Shown here piece after piece: positions 52,201-58,351 of a stretch of DNA of 64,000 nucleotides. Origin of the DNA: Pelecanus crispus (Eukaryota > Chordata > Aves > Pelecaniformes > Pelecanidae). The translations under genes were made by a program, and so were the position numbers. The notes beneath the pieces were generated by a model. That model had not been told where the DNA came from and ran no database searches. It worked only from the letters and a program-made list of their open reading frames with translations. The stretch covers positions 45,484,221 to 45,548,220 of the forward strand of contig NC_134643.1 in NCBI RefSeq assembly GCF_030463565.1, given 5' to 3'. Each line of letters begins with the position of its first letter. Within the stretch, counting starts at the first letter, position 1.

Positions 52201-55200
52201 TTGATAGCATTAACCTAAATAGCCACCAGTAAAGACATCTTTTTGATACCTCTGTTATGACTTGACTTTAGACATATATAAACTTGCTTTAAAATGATTG
52301 GAAGCTTAGTGGAATGCAGAAGAATAAGTGAAACTTAAGATATTTAATGCTCTATATTAAAGAATGATATTAAATAAGTAAATTTATAAAGCAAAAACTT
52401 AAAGAATGACAACACTCCAAATAACATACCTGTCTCTGCTTCGGACTCTGAGTCATCATCCTCCTCTTCTTCACTAGAACAACTGGATTCATCCTTCTTT
52501 CCCTCTTCTTCCTCATCTGCTTTTTCTTGCTCCAGAGACTCGATACTAGATGCATTCTTTTCTTGCTCCATAATCAACGTCTCTTTACTGAGTTTAAAAA
52601 GAAAAATACTAAGTCCCAAAAAATTTACTGAAGTCTGTCAAGCAGGACTTTGCGACAGCTTGTAAAGTTATCTTTTTTATTAAGAGCTTAGTGTTTTTCC
52701 TAGTTTACTTACTTTTTGAATGTTTTCTGTGTCTGATCATTATCCATGTTGGCTGTGGATTCAATTAGGGGAGATTTCTTTTCCCGTTTTTCACTATGAA
52801 GCTTCAAAACATATAGAATGATGTAGTTAAATTGACAGAATGGTTATCAGTGTGACAAAATTACAAATGGAGGGAAATATCTCTAACTACCACAAACACT
52901 AGAATGTGCATAAGCTTTCAAAGTGTCCAAGTTCAAAATTCTAAAAATCTCAGAAACTGTTATTCCACCTAAGTTGTTCATTGTTGATGCTTCAGATCAT
53001 AAAATGCCTGCTGGAGAGAGTACCTTCTTCCTTCCAAGACTTTTTGGTCACCATAATTGACCAAATAAGGGCATGAAATAACTTTTTAGATGACGCTGGC
53101 ACTACCTGAATTGAAGCCCCAAATCAAACCTTTGTTTTTAATTTATATGCTGCTCTAAGCGTGTGCTATAATCGTATGTATAATAAAGCATAACCACACA
53201 CACACATATATCTCTTTATATGCAAAAGGCCTACCAGATTCTGCTTCTTTTGTAATTCTTCTAAATATCCTAGAATATCTTCATCTGCCACATCAAACGC
53301 TGTCTGCCCCTGGAAAAGGGGAAGAAGTAAAACACCATAATTATACAGCAGAATTCAAATATAATGGATTACGATGCCTTATCACATGATGATGCAGGTA
53401 AGGAGCACATTCAGAGAGAGAAATTAGAAAGTATAAGCCAAGCTCTATTACAAACTGTTAGTTTGTCAGTAGTTGAAAACAATTTTTATTTATTTTATTA
53501 CTTTTTTGGGGTAATTGAAATAGAAACATCTATACCCGATAGGTAAACACATTTTTTAAGAGATAAAAACATGACTTCAATAATATTTTGCTGTACTTTA
53601 AAAAAAAAAACAAAACAAAAACTATCAAGGAAAAGGAAATAGATTGAAAGAATATGATTCTCACAATATTAGTTCCAAACAGCTATTCCAATGGCAGTCA
53701 TACAGATGGATACTGAGCAGTTCAGTATCCTGTCCATCTTAGACTACCATACACAGTTTGATTTTTTAAAGTTAAAATTATTTAAGCAAGCTATACTAAA
53801 TTTAAATAGTCACGCTTTCACATTTTTACAGTATAACTGTATTTTATATTTTACATTCCATTTTAGAAGAGATCTGCTACAATTTGTTCTTATCCTCCCT
53901 TAGTGTATGATTTCCATGGGATATATACGTGAATAAACAGATCATAGTGTGATTCATTAACACAGAGTAATGCTGTCAGCTGGAATTTCTTCAGCTTGCT
54001 ATATCTTACATCTACATAGTCACTGCAATTCTTGACTCGACCAGATGCCCACAGGACATGAGATTCTATCTTTAAGGTAAAAAGATAAAAAAAAAATCTT
54101 TGGTAAAGATTTCAAAAATTCCTTTTCTTCATCTCTACTTGAAGACGTGAAGGGCCGAAGCTCACACAGTTTCACAAAGAAAGCCTCACTTAACTTGATA
54201 CTGCAATGCAATGTTTTGTATTTGGAAGTTTGCATTCAAATACAAGAAGGCTGGAATCTAGGCAAAGTCCTAGGTATAAATGCAGCTGCACCAAAACGCT
54301 GGGTGGACATACTGAAATGCTGGGAGGATCATGACAAGATCAGTCAAGTAAGTGCTTCTGTACAATAACCAGCAATAAAGACAGAGCTGTCATTTAAAAG
54401 TGGTCACAGCAGCTTATAAAGATAATTAAAGGTGTTCATATTTGTCTCTGCTCATTTCAGTTTCTTGAAATGTTAACTAAAGGCAAACATAACGCTAATT
54501 ACACTGTGAAGGCTATCTCAACTGGTTAGAAAGGATGGACCTTCAAACCACTAATTTTCACATCCATAAAAGTTCTGACCATACAGCAGAAGCACGTGTA
54601 CCTTTCAACAAGCATTACCCAAAACAGCTTGAGGTCCTCTGACTTGTGAACTATTCCATTTAGCATAACAGAACACTAACCTGGAAACTAAACAACAAAA
54701 TTATCTCAAGTTTATATTTGCATTATGACTACAGTTTTTAATCTGGCCTTCTATTTTTAGGTAGCTACTAAGTGGGTTTATTTTCAAAAAAATATGAGTT
54801 AGACCTACCTTGGCCACAAAAAATCACTATGCAAAAACTGCTGTAGTTGGAAGGTTGTATCTACACTGTATCCATAACAATTAATACCCGAAGTCAAGTG
54901 CCTAGACAATAATGGCTGAGTTCTCTGAGATGCTAAGCACCTACAACTGAGACGAAATCCGGAGTAGTTTTCAATCTTTGTATCTCCAAAAGCAAAAATG
55001 CTTACTGGTTTACTTAAGAACACAATAGGCAAAACTTCCCTAGCTTGCACAGACAAGCCCATACACCAAATGAAACAGCTTATATCTCTCTCCACCTCCT
55101 CTATTCTTATTCTTGCCCCAGTTGAGTGGAACATACTTTCATGAGAGTGCTCTCTGGAATACCACCCTCCACATTCTCACAACCCCAGTAAAAAGTCTAA

Positions 55201-57259
55201 AGAGAGAACCTGATAAACTGGCTTCAATTAATTGCATCAGCTTTTGATTGCCCGATACCAAATACAGTTACACAGCTGATATTTAGAAGTTCTATAAGCA
55301 TTATACAGAAACAGAGGTGAAGCTATTTGAAATTTAATTCTAGATTTCATTGATTTTACTATAAGAAACCTAAATTTCTAAGGAAGAAGTCGTTGACAAA
55401 GACTAAACATGTTAAGCAGCAGCAGTTTTGCCCTTATATAGAGTAAATACTTGCTAATTCATGATCTGTATCTGCATATTTCTCTAATTTATTATAAAAA
55501 GTTTATGAAAAAATTCAGTGAAGATTCCCTCTTAAAAGTTGGGTGGGCAATTTACATATACAGTATTGACAGAAACTGAAAGCAGATTAGAATCTATTGG
55601 TAAAACATGGTGCAAAGAGAAGAAAGAGAGCTTCAGCACTTACAGTCGAATTAAAAGTTTTGAATCCTTGTGATGCCTATGAATCATGAATATATTTATA
55701 TCTGTTGGGAGCAAGATCTTGCGAAGCCAACAAGCTACGCAGGCCTTTGTGTAAAACTTGGAGGAAATATAGCTCAGGAAGCATTCAAGTTATGTCTAGG
55801 GAGTCCAGAGATGCCTACAGGTTTCTTCCAGCACACCCAAACCAGCATATAGTGATAACTCTTTAGTATGCCAACACAAGCTGATTTTAAGAGTTAAAAC
55901 ACTACCCAAGGGCATCATCGTCTTCAGTGATCAAATGAAAGCCTGTATACAATCCATCAAGTCACTAATTTTGTACCTCTGAAATGTCAATAAACCCATT
56001 CTCTTCTGAATTTCCCTGTCAAAGATTACATGGATCATTTAATATAGAACTAAGCATAAAGTAGGCCTAGAAATTAATTTAGACAATCAAGAGAATTTAG
56101 TTTGGAACACAAACATGCTGTTTTGGCAAAACATGCATTATATAAAGCTCCACGTACAGTAAACAGCAGTTTATCATCACTTTTCTTACCCTGGCTTCTA
56201 AAGTCACTTTAGAGACCAGAACTTTGTATCTTGACAAGGATTACATAAAAATCCTACCACTTTGTTGACAGCCTCCATATCACATAGGTTTTCCACTAAA
56301 ATGCGACATGCTTCTTCTTTACCCCAGTGAGCAGCAGCATGAAGTGGTGTCCAGCCATCATAATCTTTAATATTTACATCGTAGTGAGCCTGTATTAAAA
56401 GCCTGAAGAAATTTAAAGAATTAGATCCTGACACCTCTGACAGGGATAAATAAACTGTTGTAAAACCATAAAATTATCCTACGATAATATCCTTCCCCTT
56501 TTTCATCATACATATTTCAGTTGGGCTATTGACAACTGATTAATTTTATTTCCTCACAGAAACATATGCCTTTTCATTGTTCAGTAGGCATATATATTTT
56601 TAAGGAAAAAATAAGTAAAAAATTGTTAGATGCAGTGTTCTTATCTAGTAAATTATTAAATTATCTTATCCAGTAAATTATTAAAACCTCCTCCTATTCT
56701 AATACTAGGTTGCTTCAAGCTGTTAAGTCTAATAGTAGTTGCTTGAAACGTGCATCTCCTCCTGTCATTAACATTTGATGTTAAAACAGTCTGGTGTTTA
56801 CGTGCTTCAGTTGCTCTCTGAGAGGGAGCAACGCTTCTCAAATAGAGGACCTGCATTTCAGCCTGCATTCAACACTCAAATTCAGCATGGTTCTGACGTG
56901 ACTGTCAAAATGACAATGGACACTTAGTCTGACAGTTTTGTGTGAAGGGCCATCAGCTCTCTGAAATACTGTCCATAATTATTAAAAATCACATAACTGT
57001 GAAGTATTCTTCTCAAAACATTATCTCCATTTCTCAAGAGCCAATATGCCTATAGTAATATCCTCCAACGAGTCAACTTTCACACATGCTCAGCTGCAAA
57101 GTCTTGCAGTCTTGCATCCTACACAGAGCACACATTTTGGATAATTTGAAGCCATCACAAAAATCGCCTGCACATATGTTTTTCCCCTCCTAGGAAAAAT
57201 ACATGGACTGGACTACAAAAAAGACACTAACTAATCGTAACTCCCTTACAGACACATGC

Positions 57260-57293
<34 letters not shown>

Positions 57294-58351
57294 TTCTTTT
57301 CCAACAGAATAATTTCTCTTCACCATGTTGAAGCATCAGGGTTTTTTGAAGCAGAACTCCCATTCAGTAAATGGTATGTACTGGTTATAATGATTAAAAA
57401 AGCTCTGTCATTCAACTTCTGTGTTGACAAAGCATTACAAGGCTCTGCAGACCTTAAAGGTTGCAATTATTTACACAGTCAGGATGTGTGCTCATTTTCA
57501 TTCATGTTACAATACTGTTCCTAGTACTGCCAAAGCAGTCAAATACATTTACAATCACAGTAAAGCAATGTATTATTAAGTATGCTGTACGTCAGTAAAA
57601 GCAGAGCTTTGATGAAAAACAAATTAAACCTCTGTTACAGTATATATTTGTACTGTATTGTATTAAGCTACCTGTGAATTACGGGCCTGAAGCTTTTCAG
57701 GAAAGATTTCAAGAGTCATGATTTTCAACAATATCAAAAAAGCAAAAGTAAATTCTCTGTTCTTTAGGCCTGAAAACCTTTAGTCTGGAATACAAACTCT
57801 GCTTTATGTATGCAAATAAATACGGTGTCTTGAAAATATGCATCGACCAGAATGCTAACTGGCATTATAAAAAGGTATTAAGCTTGTTTACACAGTTGGC
57901 TTTAGAAACAGGTAAAGTTTTTTGTCAACTTTCTTCTTTTAAATAAGTATTCAGGCTCAATATGTACACTGTTCATGTTTTGAAGGACTTAATGTAGAAA
58001 GCTAACAGCATCATCATTTATGATTGCTTGAAAACATAAAATCAAGCTTTGAGGAAAAGAGAGTTCTAGAGACTGTTATTTTCCAAAATACAATCCCTGA
58101 AAGTCAGGAGCGTCCAATCCTATCAATTCCAAGCAGCATTACATCAGCAAGAAAATCAAATATGAAACATTTCCATTTAAACCACACTTACTTTAAGACT
58201 TCTGTATAGCCCTTAGCAGCAGCTACATGAAGTGCTGTACCACCAGATTTTGCATGCCGGACATCATTTATATGGCCGCTATTGAGCCACTGTCTTGCAT
58301 CTCTTAGCATTATTCGTTCTTCTTCTTTTCGAGCTGCCTCTATATCAACCC
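10162..58351 (-). CDS. PPP1R12A: PPP1R12A / MYPT1, myosin phosphatase targeting subunit 1 (22 coding exons of the joined gene; 5' exons off the window)
   Basis: MYPT1 binds the PP1c-delta catalytic subunit and the small M20/M21 subunit and directs the phosphatase to phosphorylated myosin light chain, giving smooth-muscle relaxation and control of non-muscle actomyosin. The exons join in phase into 872 codons plus one split codon and follow human MYPT1 from residue about 163 to the end. In order they encode the last ankyrin repeats, an acidic Glu/Ser cluster, a Ser/Thr-rich middle, RRST-Q and RRSTGVSF inhibitory sites, the coiled coil and the C-terminal zipper. With human N-terminal length, the inhibitory threonines fall at about 701 and 856 and the central insert at 518-558. 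Each is 6 higher than the chicken M133 numbers I recall (695, 850, 512-552), a consistent offset. The start codon and the PP1c-docking KVKF motif lie beyond the right edge. Exons are listed separately; alternative exons are marked. Confidence 0.98.
10249..12864 (-). other. PPP1R12A: PPP1R12A last intron, distal part
   Basis: No constitutive exon is seen. Two intervals have exactly 31 nt between AG and GT on the minus strand, at 12521-12551 and 11473-11503. They are candidates for the known 31-nt zipper-switch exon, but neither can be confirmed by reading alone. No transposon is recognised in this part. Confidence 0.5.
12865..13457 (+). mobile_element. Solo LTR of an avian endogenous retrovirus
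   Basis: The 593-bp element begins TGTGCCTGTTTTGGCTGGGG and ends GTTAAACAGCGACA, so it has the TG...CA termini of an LTR. It resembles a repeat common in neoavian genomes (GGCTGGGGTAGAGTTAATTT near the start; TATAAA at 13141-13146, as expected for an LTR promoter). Flanks are tatga (12860-12864) and tacga (13458-13462), a 5-bp target duplication with one mismatch. No internal gag, pol or env sequence is adjacent, so this is a recombined solo LTR. It is antisense to PPP1R12A, inside the last intron. The family name is from memory of similar repeats and should be checked. Confidence 0.85.
13458..15472 (-). other. PPP1R12A: PPP1R12A last intron, middle part
   Basis: No transposon is recognised. 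On the minus strand, 13844-13865 is a 22-nt interval preceded by a T10 tract plus GCTAG and followed by GTAAGC, a well-formed but unproven microexon candidate. An AATAAA on minus at 15095-15100 could serve the alternative terminal exon just upstream. Confidence 0.45.
15473..15607 (-). CDS. PPP1R12A: PPP1R12A alternative terminal exon: second leucine-zipper-like C-terminus (predicted)
   Basis: A strong pyrimidine tract and CTGCAG acceptor precede an exon whose first codon is in phase with the upstream exon ending ...EEELK. It encodes 44 residues starting [10 protein letters not shown], containing [17 protein letters not shown] and ending LRSVDL, then TAA at 15473-15475. Aligned with the normal ending ([18 protein letters not shown]), it keeps the spacing and about half the residues, so it looks like an ancient duplicate of the zipper exon. 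From memory, the paralogue PPP1R12B ends with a very similar ALTRVV stretch, which would date the duplication before the paralogues split. A donor GTAATT at 15471-15476 could instead splice it onward. Confidence 0.75.
   Translation of the reverse strand, partial: NLQQIKQIQSLRHINERLVTENRALTRVVAKLSGSCRQLRSVDL
15608..17317 (-). other. PPP1R12A: PPP1R12A intron between coiled-coil exon and alternative terminal exon
   Basis: No repeat or constitutive exon is recognised. The interval 16242-16272 is another 31-nt AG-to-GT segment on minus, with donor GTAAGG but a weak pyrimidine tract. Confidence 0.5.
17318..17368 (-). CDS. PPP1R12A: PPP1R12A exon: C-terminal coiled coil ([17 protein letters not shown])
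   Basis: 51 nt, phase 0 to phase 0, acceptor GATTTAG, donor GTAAGT. It encodes [17 protein letters not shown], identical in pattern to human MYPT1. It is the last exon common to all C-terminal variants; the choice of zipper is made downstream of it. Confidence 0.97.
17369..19436 (-). other. PPP1R12A: PPP1R12A intron, 3' part
   Basis: A pyrimidine simple repeat (TTTC units then T-run) lies at about 17947-17977. Otherwise no exon or transposon is recognised. Confidence 0.5.
19437..19545 (+). mobile_element. CR1 LINE internal sliver
   Basis: About 105 bp encode the CR1 ORF2 segment [16 protein letters not shown] followed by NKTKCKVLH on plus. Neither the 5' part nor the 3' terminal repeat is present, which is odd for CR1 and suggests a deletion remnant or a sequence carried by another event. 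It is antisense to the host gene. Confidence 0.9.
19546..21790 (-). other. PPP1R12A: PPP1R12A intron, 5' part
   Basis: No transposon is recognised. A direct repeat of TTTTTCTCTGCCAGC occurs at about 20059-20090. A 94-codon plus-strand frame (20550-20834) is open, but nothing else supports it as a gene. Confidence 0.45.
21791..21838 (-). CDS. PPP1R12A: PPP1R12A exon: coiled coil ([16 protein letters not shown])
   Basis: 48 nt, phase 0/0, acceptor TGTTTCAG, donor GTGAGT. Its 16 codons read [16 protein letters not shown], identical to human MYPT1 in this conserved coiled-coil segment. Confidence 0.97.
21839..22728 (-). other. PPP1R12A: PPP1R12A intron
   Basis: No exon or transposon recognised. 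Confidence 0.6.
22729..22833 (-). CDS. PPP1R12A: PPP1R12A exon: coiled coil ([16 protein letters not shown]...)
   Basis: 105 nt, phase 0/0, acceptor TTTCTCTTAG, donor GTTTGT. It encodes 35 residues beginning [16 protein letters not shown] and ending LQLEKTTQ with a clear Leu heptad pattern. This is the dimerising coiled coil before the zipper. Confidence 0.97.
22834..23515 (-). other. PPP1R12A: PPP1R12A intron
   Basis: No exon or transposon recognised. Confidence 0.6.
23516..23657 (-). CDS. PPP1R12A: PPP1R12A exon with the GRSGS phosphorylation-type site
   Basis: 142 nt, entering in phase 2 (R = AG|A) and leaving in phase 0, donor GTATCT. It encodes [16 protein letters not shown], then [17 protein letters not shown] and [11 protein letters not shown]. 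The GRSGS segment corresponds to human Ser910, reported as a NUAK1 site that recruits 14-3-3. Confidence 0.96.
23658..24831 (-). other. PPP1R12A: PPP1R12A intron, with the microexon frame left open into it
   Basis: No transposon is recognised. The reading frame of the 17-nt exon at 24832-24848 stays open for about 160 more codons into this intron, down to TAA at 24348-24350. The translation matches nothing I know. Confidence 0.5.
24832..24848 (-). CDS. PPP1R12A: PPP1R12A 17-nt microexon (SDSLS + split Arg)
   Basis: CCCCACCTCAG precedes AGTGATAGCCTTTCAAG, followed by donor GTATGT. It enters in phase 0 and leaves in phase 2, encodes SDSLS and the first two bases of Arg, and matches human TDSISR. 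Skipping it would shift the downstream frame. Confidence 0.93.
24849..30034 (-). other. PPP1R12A: PPP1R12A long intron
   Basis: 5.2 kb of AT-rich sequence without a recognised exon or transposon. An 18-base A-run lies at about 26684-26702. Confidence 0.5.
30035..30100 (-). CDS. PPP1R12A: PPP1R12A exon: acidic [15 protein letters not shown] segment
   Basis: 66 nt, phase 0/0, acceptor CTTTTACCAG, donor GTAATT. It encodes 22 residues, [15 protein letters not shown] then TNKKETQ, corresponding to human SDENEQEQQSDTEEGSNKKETQ. Its symmetric phase means skipping would be frame-neutral. Confidence 0.96.
30101..30811 (-). other. PPP1R12A: PPP1R12A intron
   Basis: No exon or transposon recognised. 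Confidence 0.6.
30812..30930 (-). CDS. PPP1R12A: PPP1R12A exon with the second inhibitory threonine (RRSTGVSF)
   Basis: 119 nt, entering in phase 1 and leaving in phase 0, donor GTAAGT. It encodes [14 protein letters not shown], then [18 protein letters not shown]. The Thr of RRSTGVSF is human Thr853 / chicken Thr850, a Rho-kinase site that weakens myosin binding. It falls at about residue 856 here. Confidence 0.97.
30931..33044 (-). other. PPP1R12A: PPP1R12A intron
   Basis: No exon or transposon recognised. Confidence 0.55.
33045..33213 (-). CDS. PPP1R12A: PPP1R12A exon: Ser/Thr-rich linker then [18 protein letters not shown]
   Basis: 169 nt, entering in phase 0 and leaving in phase 1, donor GTAGGA. 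It starts [12 protein letters not shown], runs through a low-complexity Ser/Thr stretch and ends [18 protein letters not shown] plus RSGTKESER. The Ser/Thr run is longer in Thr-Ser repeats than in human; the flanks are conserved. Confidence 0.96.
33391..33588 (-). CDS. PPP1R12A: PPP1R12A exon: [17 protein letters not shown] and charged EEKEK/KQDKEK helix
   Basis: 198 nt, phase 0/0, acceptor TTTTCACAG, donor GTATTT. It begins directly after the inhibitory Thr-Gln with [18 protein letters not shown]. It continues with a highly charged Glu/Lys run and ends [11 protein letters not shown]. The charged run is conserved in mammals and predicted helical. Confidence 0.97.
33589..35492 (-). other. PPP1R12A: PPP1R12A intron
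   Basis: An 18-20 base A-run lies at about 35325-35343. Otherwise no exon or transposon is recognised. Confidence 0.55.
35493..35583 (-). CDS. PPP1R12A: PPP1R12A exon with the main inhibitory threonine (RQSRRSTQ)
   Basis: 91 nt, entering in phase 2 and leaving in phase 0, donor GTATAG. It encodes [14 protein letters not shown] then [16 protein letters not shown]. The Thr is human Thr696 / chicken Thr695. Phosphorylated by ROCK or ZIPK it acts as an autoinhibitory pseudosubstrate for PP1c. The preceding Ser is the cyclic-nucleotide-kinase site. Confidence 0.98.
35584..38648 (-). other. PPP1R12A: PPP1R12A intron
   Basis: It holds a TA/TATG-rich simple stretch at about 37040-37080 and an A-run at about 37547-37561. 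No exon or transposon is recognised. Confidence 0.55.
38649..38825 (-). CDS. PPP1R12A: PPP1R12A exon: [17 protein letters not shown] and Thr/Ala/Val-rich linker
   Basis: 177 nt, phase 2 to phase 2, acceptor TGCTGTAG, donor GTGTGT. It encodes [17 protein letters not shown], then a [10 protein letters not shown] linker, and ends [10 protein letters not shown]. Its length is a multiple of 3, so it could be skipped without shifting frame. Confidence 0.96.
38826..39268 (-). other. PPP1R12A: PPP1R12A intron
   Basis: No exon or transposon recognised. Confidence 0.6.
39269..39430 (-). CDS. PPP1R12A: PPP1R12A exon: [17 protein letters not shown] (alternatively spliced in mammals)
   Basis: 162 nt, phase 2/2, acceptor CTCCTTCAG, donor GTAATG. 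It encodes [17 protein letters not shown] and a Thr/Ser-rich tail ending STSAGVQS. It corresponds to the mammalian central-insert exon (about 56 residues, human 552-607), which is skipped in some isoforms. Confidence 0.96.
39431..41319 (-). other. PPP1R12A: PPP1R12A intron
   Basis: T-run near 39908-39922 and A-run near 40520-40532. No exon or transposon is recognised. Confidence 0.55.
41320..41442 (-). CDS. PPP1R12A: PPP1R12A central-insert cassette exon (avian M133/M130 difference)
   Basis: 123 nt, phase 2/2, T-rich acceptor TTTTTTTTACAG, donor GTGTGG. It encodes [33 protein letters not shown] and LNTSYQR. Length (41 codons) and position (518-558, i.e. 512-552 after the constant offset of 6) equal the insert that distinguishes the chicken gizzard M133 and M130 isoforms. 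Skipping keeps frame, since the neighbouring exons also join in phase 2. Confidence 0.95.
41443..44438 (-). other. PPP1R12A: PPP1R12A intron
   Basis: An (AAT)n stretch lies at about 43236-43252. No exon or transposon is recognised. Confidence 0.55.
44439..44533 (-). CDS. PPP1R12A: PPP1R12A exon: [20 protein letters not shown]
   Basis: 95 nt, entering in phase 0 and leaving in phase 2, acceptor GTCTTTCAG, donor GTGACT. It encodes [19 protein letters not shown] then [12 protein letters not shown], nearly identical to human. Confidence 0.97.
44534..45347 (-). other. PPP1R12A: PPP1R12A intron
   Basis: No exon or transposon recognised. Confidence 0.6.
45348..45563 (-). CDS. PPP1R12A: PPP1R12A exon: [17 protein letters not shown] and [11 protein letters not shown] sites
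   Basis: 216 nt, phase 0/0, acceptor TGTTTTATAG, donor GTAATA. It begins [19 protein letters not shown] and contains [20 protein letters not shown] and [17 protein letters not shown]. The Ser residues of RKTGS and RSAS correspond to human Ser445 and Ser472, reported NUAK1/14-3-3 sites. Confidence 0.97.
45564..45918 (-). other. PPP1R12A: PPP1R12A short intron between the constitutive WRLGLRKTG exon and the candidate cassette
   Basis: 355 bp, no repeat recognised. Confidence 0.6.
45919..46035 (-). CDS. PPP1R12A: PPP1R12A candidate in-frame cassette exon repeating the WRxGLRKTG motif
   Basis: 117 nt (39 codons), phase 0/0, fitting exactly between exons that also meet in phase 0. A long pyrimidine tract and GGCTTTAG acceptor precede it and GTGAGG follows. 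It encodes [32 protein letters not shown] and SKGEKSM. The stretch [12 protein letters not shown] repeats [12 protein letters not shown] of the next exon, but the following Ser is Ile, so the Ser445-type site is absent. I do not recall this exon in the standard MYPT1 protein. It is either a minor alternative exon or one not annotated; splice signals and homology make a chance frame unlikely. Confidence 0.8.
46036..48960 (-). other. PPP1R12A: PPP1R12A intron with a tetranucleotide microsatellite
   Basis: Apart from the CCGT microsatellite (46988-47010), no exon or transposon is recognised. Confidence 0.55.
46988..47010. repeat. (CCGT)n microsatellite
   Basis: Five to six tandem CCGT units, followed by a C9 run and TATATCG. 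It is CpG-rich within an AT-rich intron. Confidence 0.9.
48961..49088 (-). CDS. PPP1R12A: PPP1R12A exon: Thr/Ala/Val-rich region ([12 protein letters not shown]...)
   Basis: 128 nt, entering in phase 1 (D = G|AT) and leaving in phase 0, acceptor TATTTTGCAG, donor GTAAAA. It encodes [31 protein letters not shown] and ends APTSPVKK. It is more diverged from human than neighbouring exons but collinear. Confidence 0.95.
49089..49343 (-). other. PPP1R12A: PPP1R12A intron, 3' part
   Basis: A (TTTG)n simple stretch lies at about 49278-49300. Nothing else is recognised. Confidence 0.5.
49344..49505 (-). mobile_element. CR1 LINE 3'-tail fragment, old copy
   Basis: Plus-strand order CCACAGAATCATTCAGGTCA, then GTGACCTCAGGAGGTCACCT, then CAACCTCCTGCTGAGAGCAG and CAGCCTCCCCAGCCAGCCTG is the inverse of a CR1 3' end. 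The copy is therefore on minus, the same sense as the host gene. It is more diverged than the CR1 at 1949-2800. Confidence 0.85.
49506..52429 (-). other. PPP1R12A: PPP1R12A intron, 5' part
   Basis: No exon or transposon is recognised. A pyrimidine-rich stretch at about 49730-49860 creates open plus-strand frames without coding character. Confidence 0.55.
52430..52587 (-). CDS. PPP1R12A: PPP1R12A exon: acidic cluster ([18 protein letters not shown])
   Basis: 158 nt, entering in phase 2 (N = AA|T) and leaving in phase 1, donor GTATGT. It encodes [38 protein letters not shown] and a Glu/Asp/Ser run ending SEAET. The acidic region after the ankyrin domain is characteristic of MYPT1. Confidence 0.97.
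52713..52801 (-). CDS. PPP1R12A: PPP1R12A exon: [20 protein letters not shown]
   Basis: 89 nt, entering in phase 0 and leaving in phase 2, acceptor TTTTGAAG, donor GTAAGT. It encodes [20 protein letters not shown] then NDQTQKTFK, close to human. Confidence 0.97.
52802..53234 (-). other. PPP1R12A: PPP1R12A short intron
   Basis: A short (CA)n stretch lies near 53194-53207. No exon recognised. Confidence 0.6.
53235..53309 (-). CDS. PPP1R12A: PPP1R12A exon: end of the ankyrin domain ([18 protein letters not shown])
   Basis: 75 nt, phase 0/0, acceptor CCTTTTCCAG, donor GTAGGC. It encodes [18 protein letters not shown] followed by LQKKQNL, the C-terminal cap of the ankyrin repeat domain that packs on PP1c. 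Confidence 0.98.
53310..56257 (-). other. PPP1R12A: PPP1R12A intron
   Basis: No exon or transposon recognised. Confidence 0.55.
56258..56402 (-). CDS. PPP1R12A: PPP1R12A exon: ankyrin repeat ([18 protein letters not shown])
   Basis: 145 nt, entering in phase 2 (K = AA|G) and leaving in phase 0, donor GTAGGA. It encodes [20 protein letters not shown] then [19 protein letters not shown] and CDMEAVNKV. The [10 protein letters not shown] signature is a canonical ankyrin repeat; human has AGYDV where this has AHYDV. Confidence 0.98.
56403..58191 (-). other. PPP1R12A: PPP1R12A intron
   Basis: A 26-base A-run lies at 57266-57291. No exon or transposon is recognised. Confidence 0.55.
58192..58351 (-). 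CDS. PPP1R12A: PPP1R12A exon: [20 protein letters not shown] and ankyrin repeat start (first exon in window)
   Basis: 160 nt, entering in phase 1 (Gly = G|GG) and leaving in phase 2, donor GTAAGT. It encodes [37 protein letters not shown] and [15 protein letters not shown]. It starts at human residue about 163. The preceding exon, ending in the first base of the Gly codon, is not found up to the right edge. Confidence 0.98.

Noticed and set aside
57266..57291. A26 run as a possible retrocopy tail
   Set aside because: No gene- or LINE-derived sequence lies upstream of the run on either strand, so it is a plain homopolymer.
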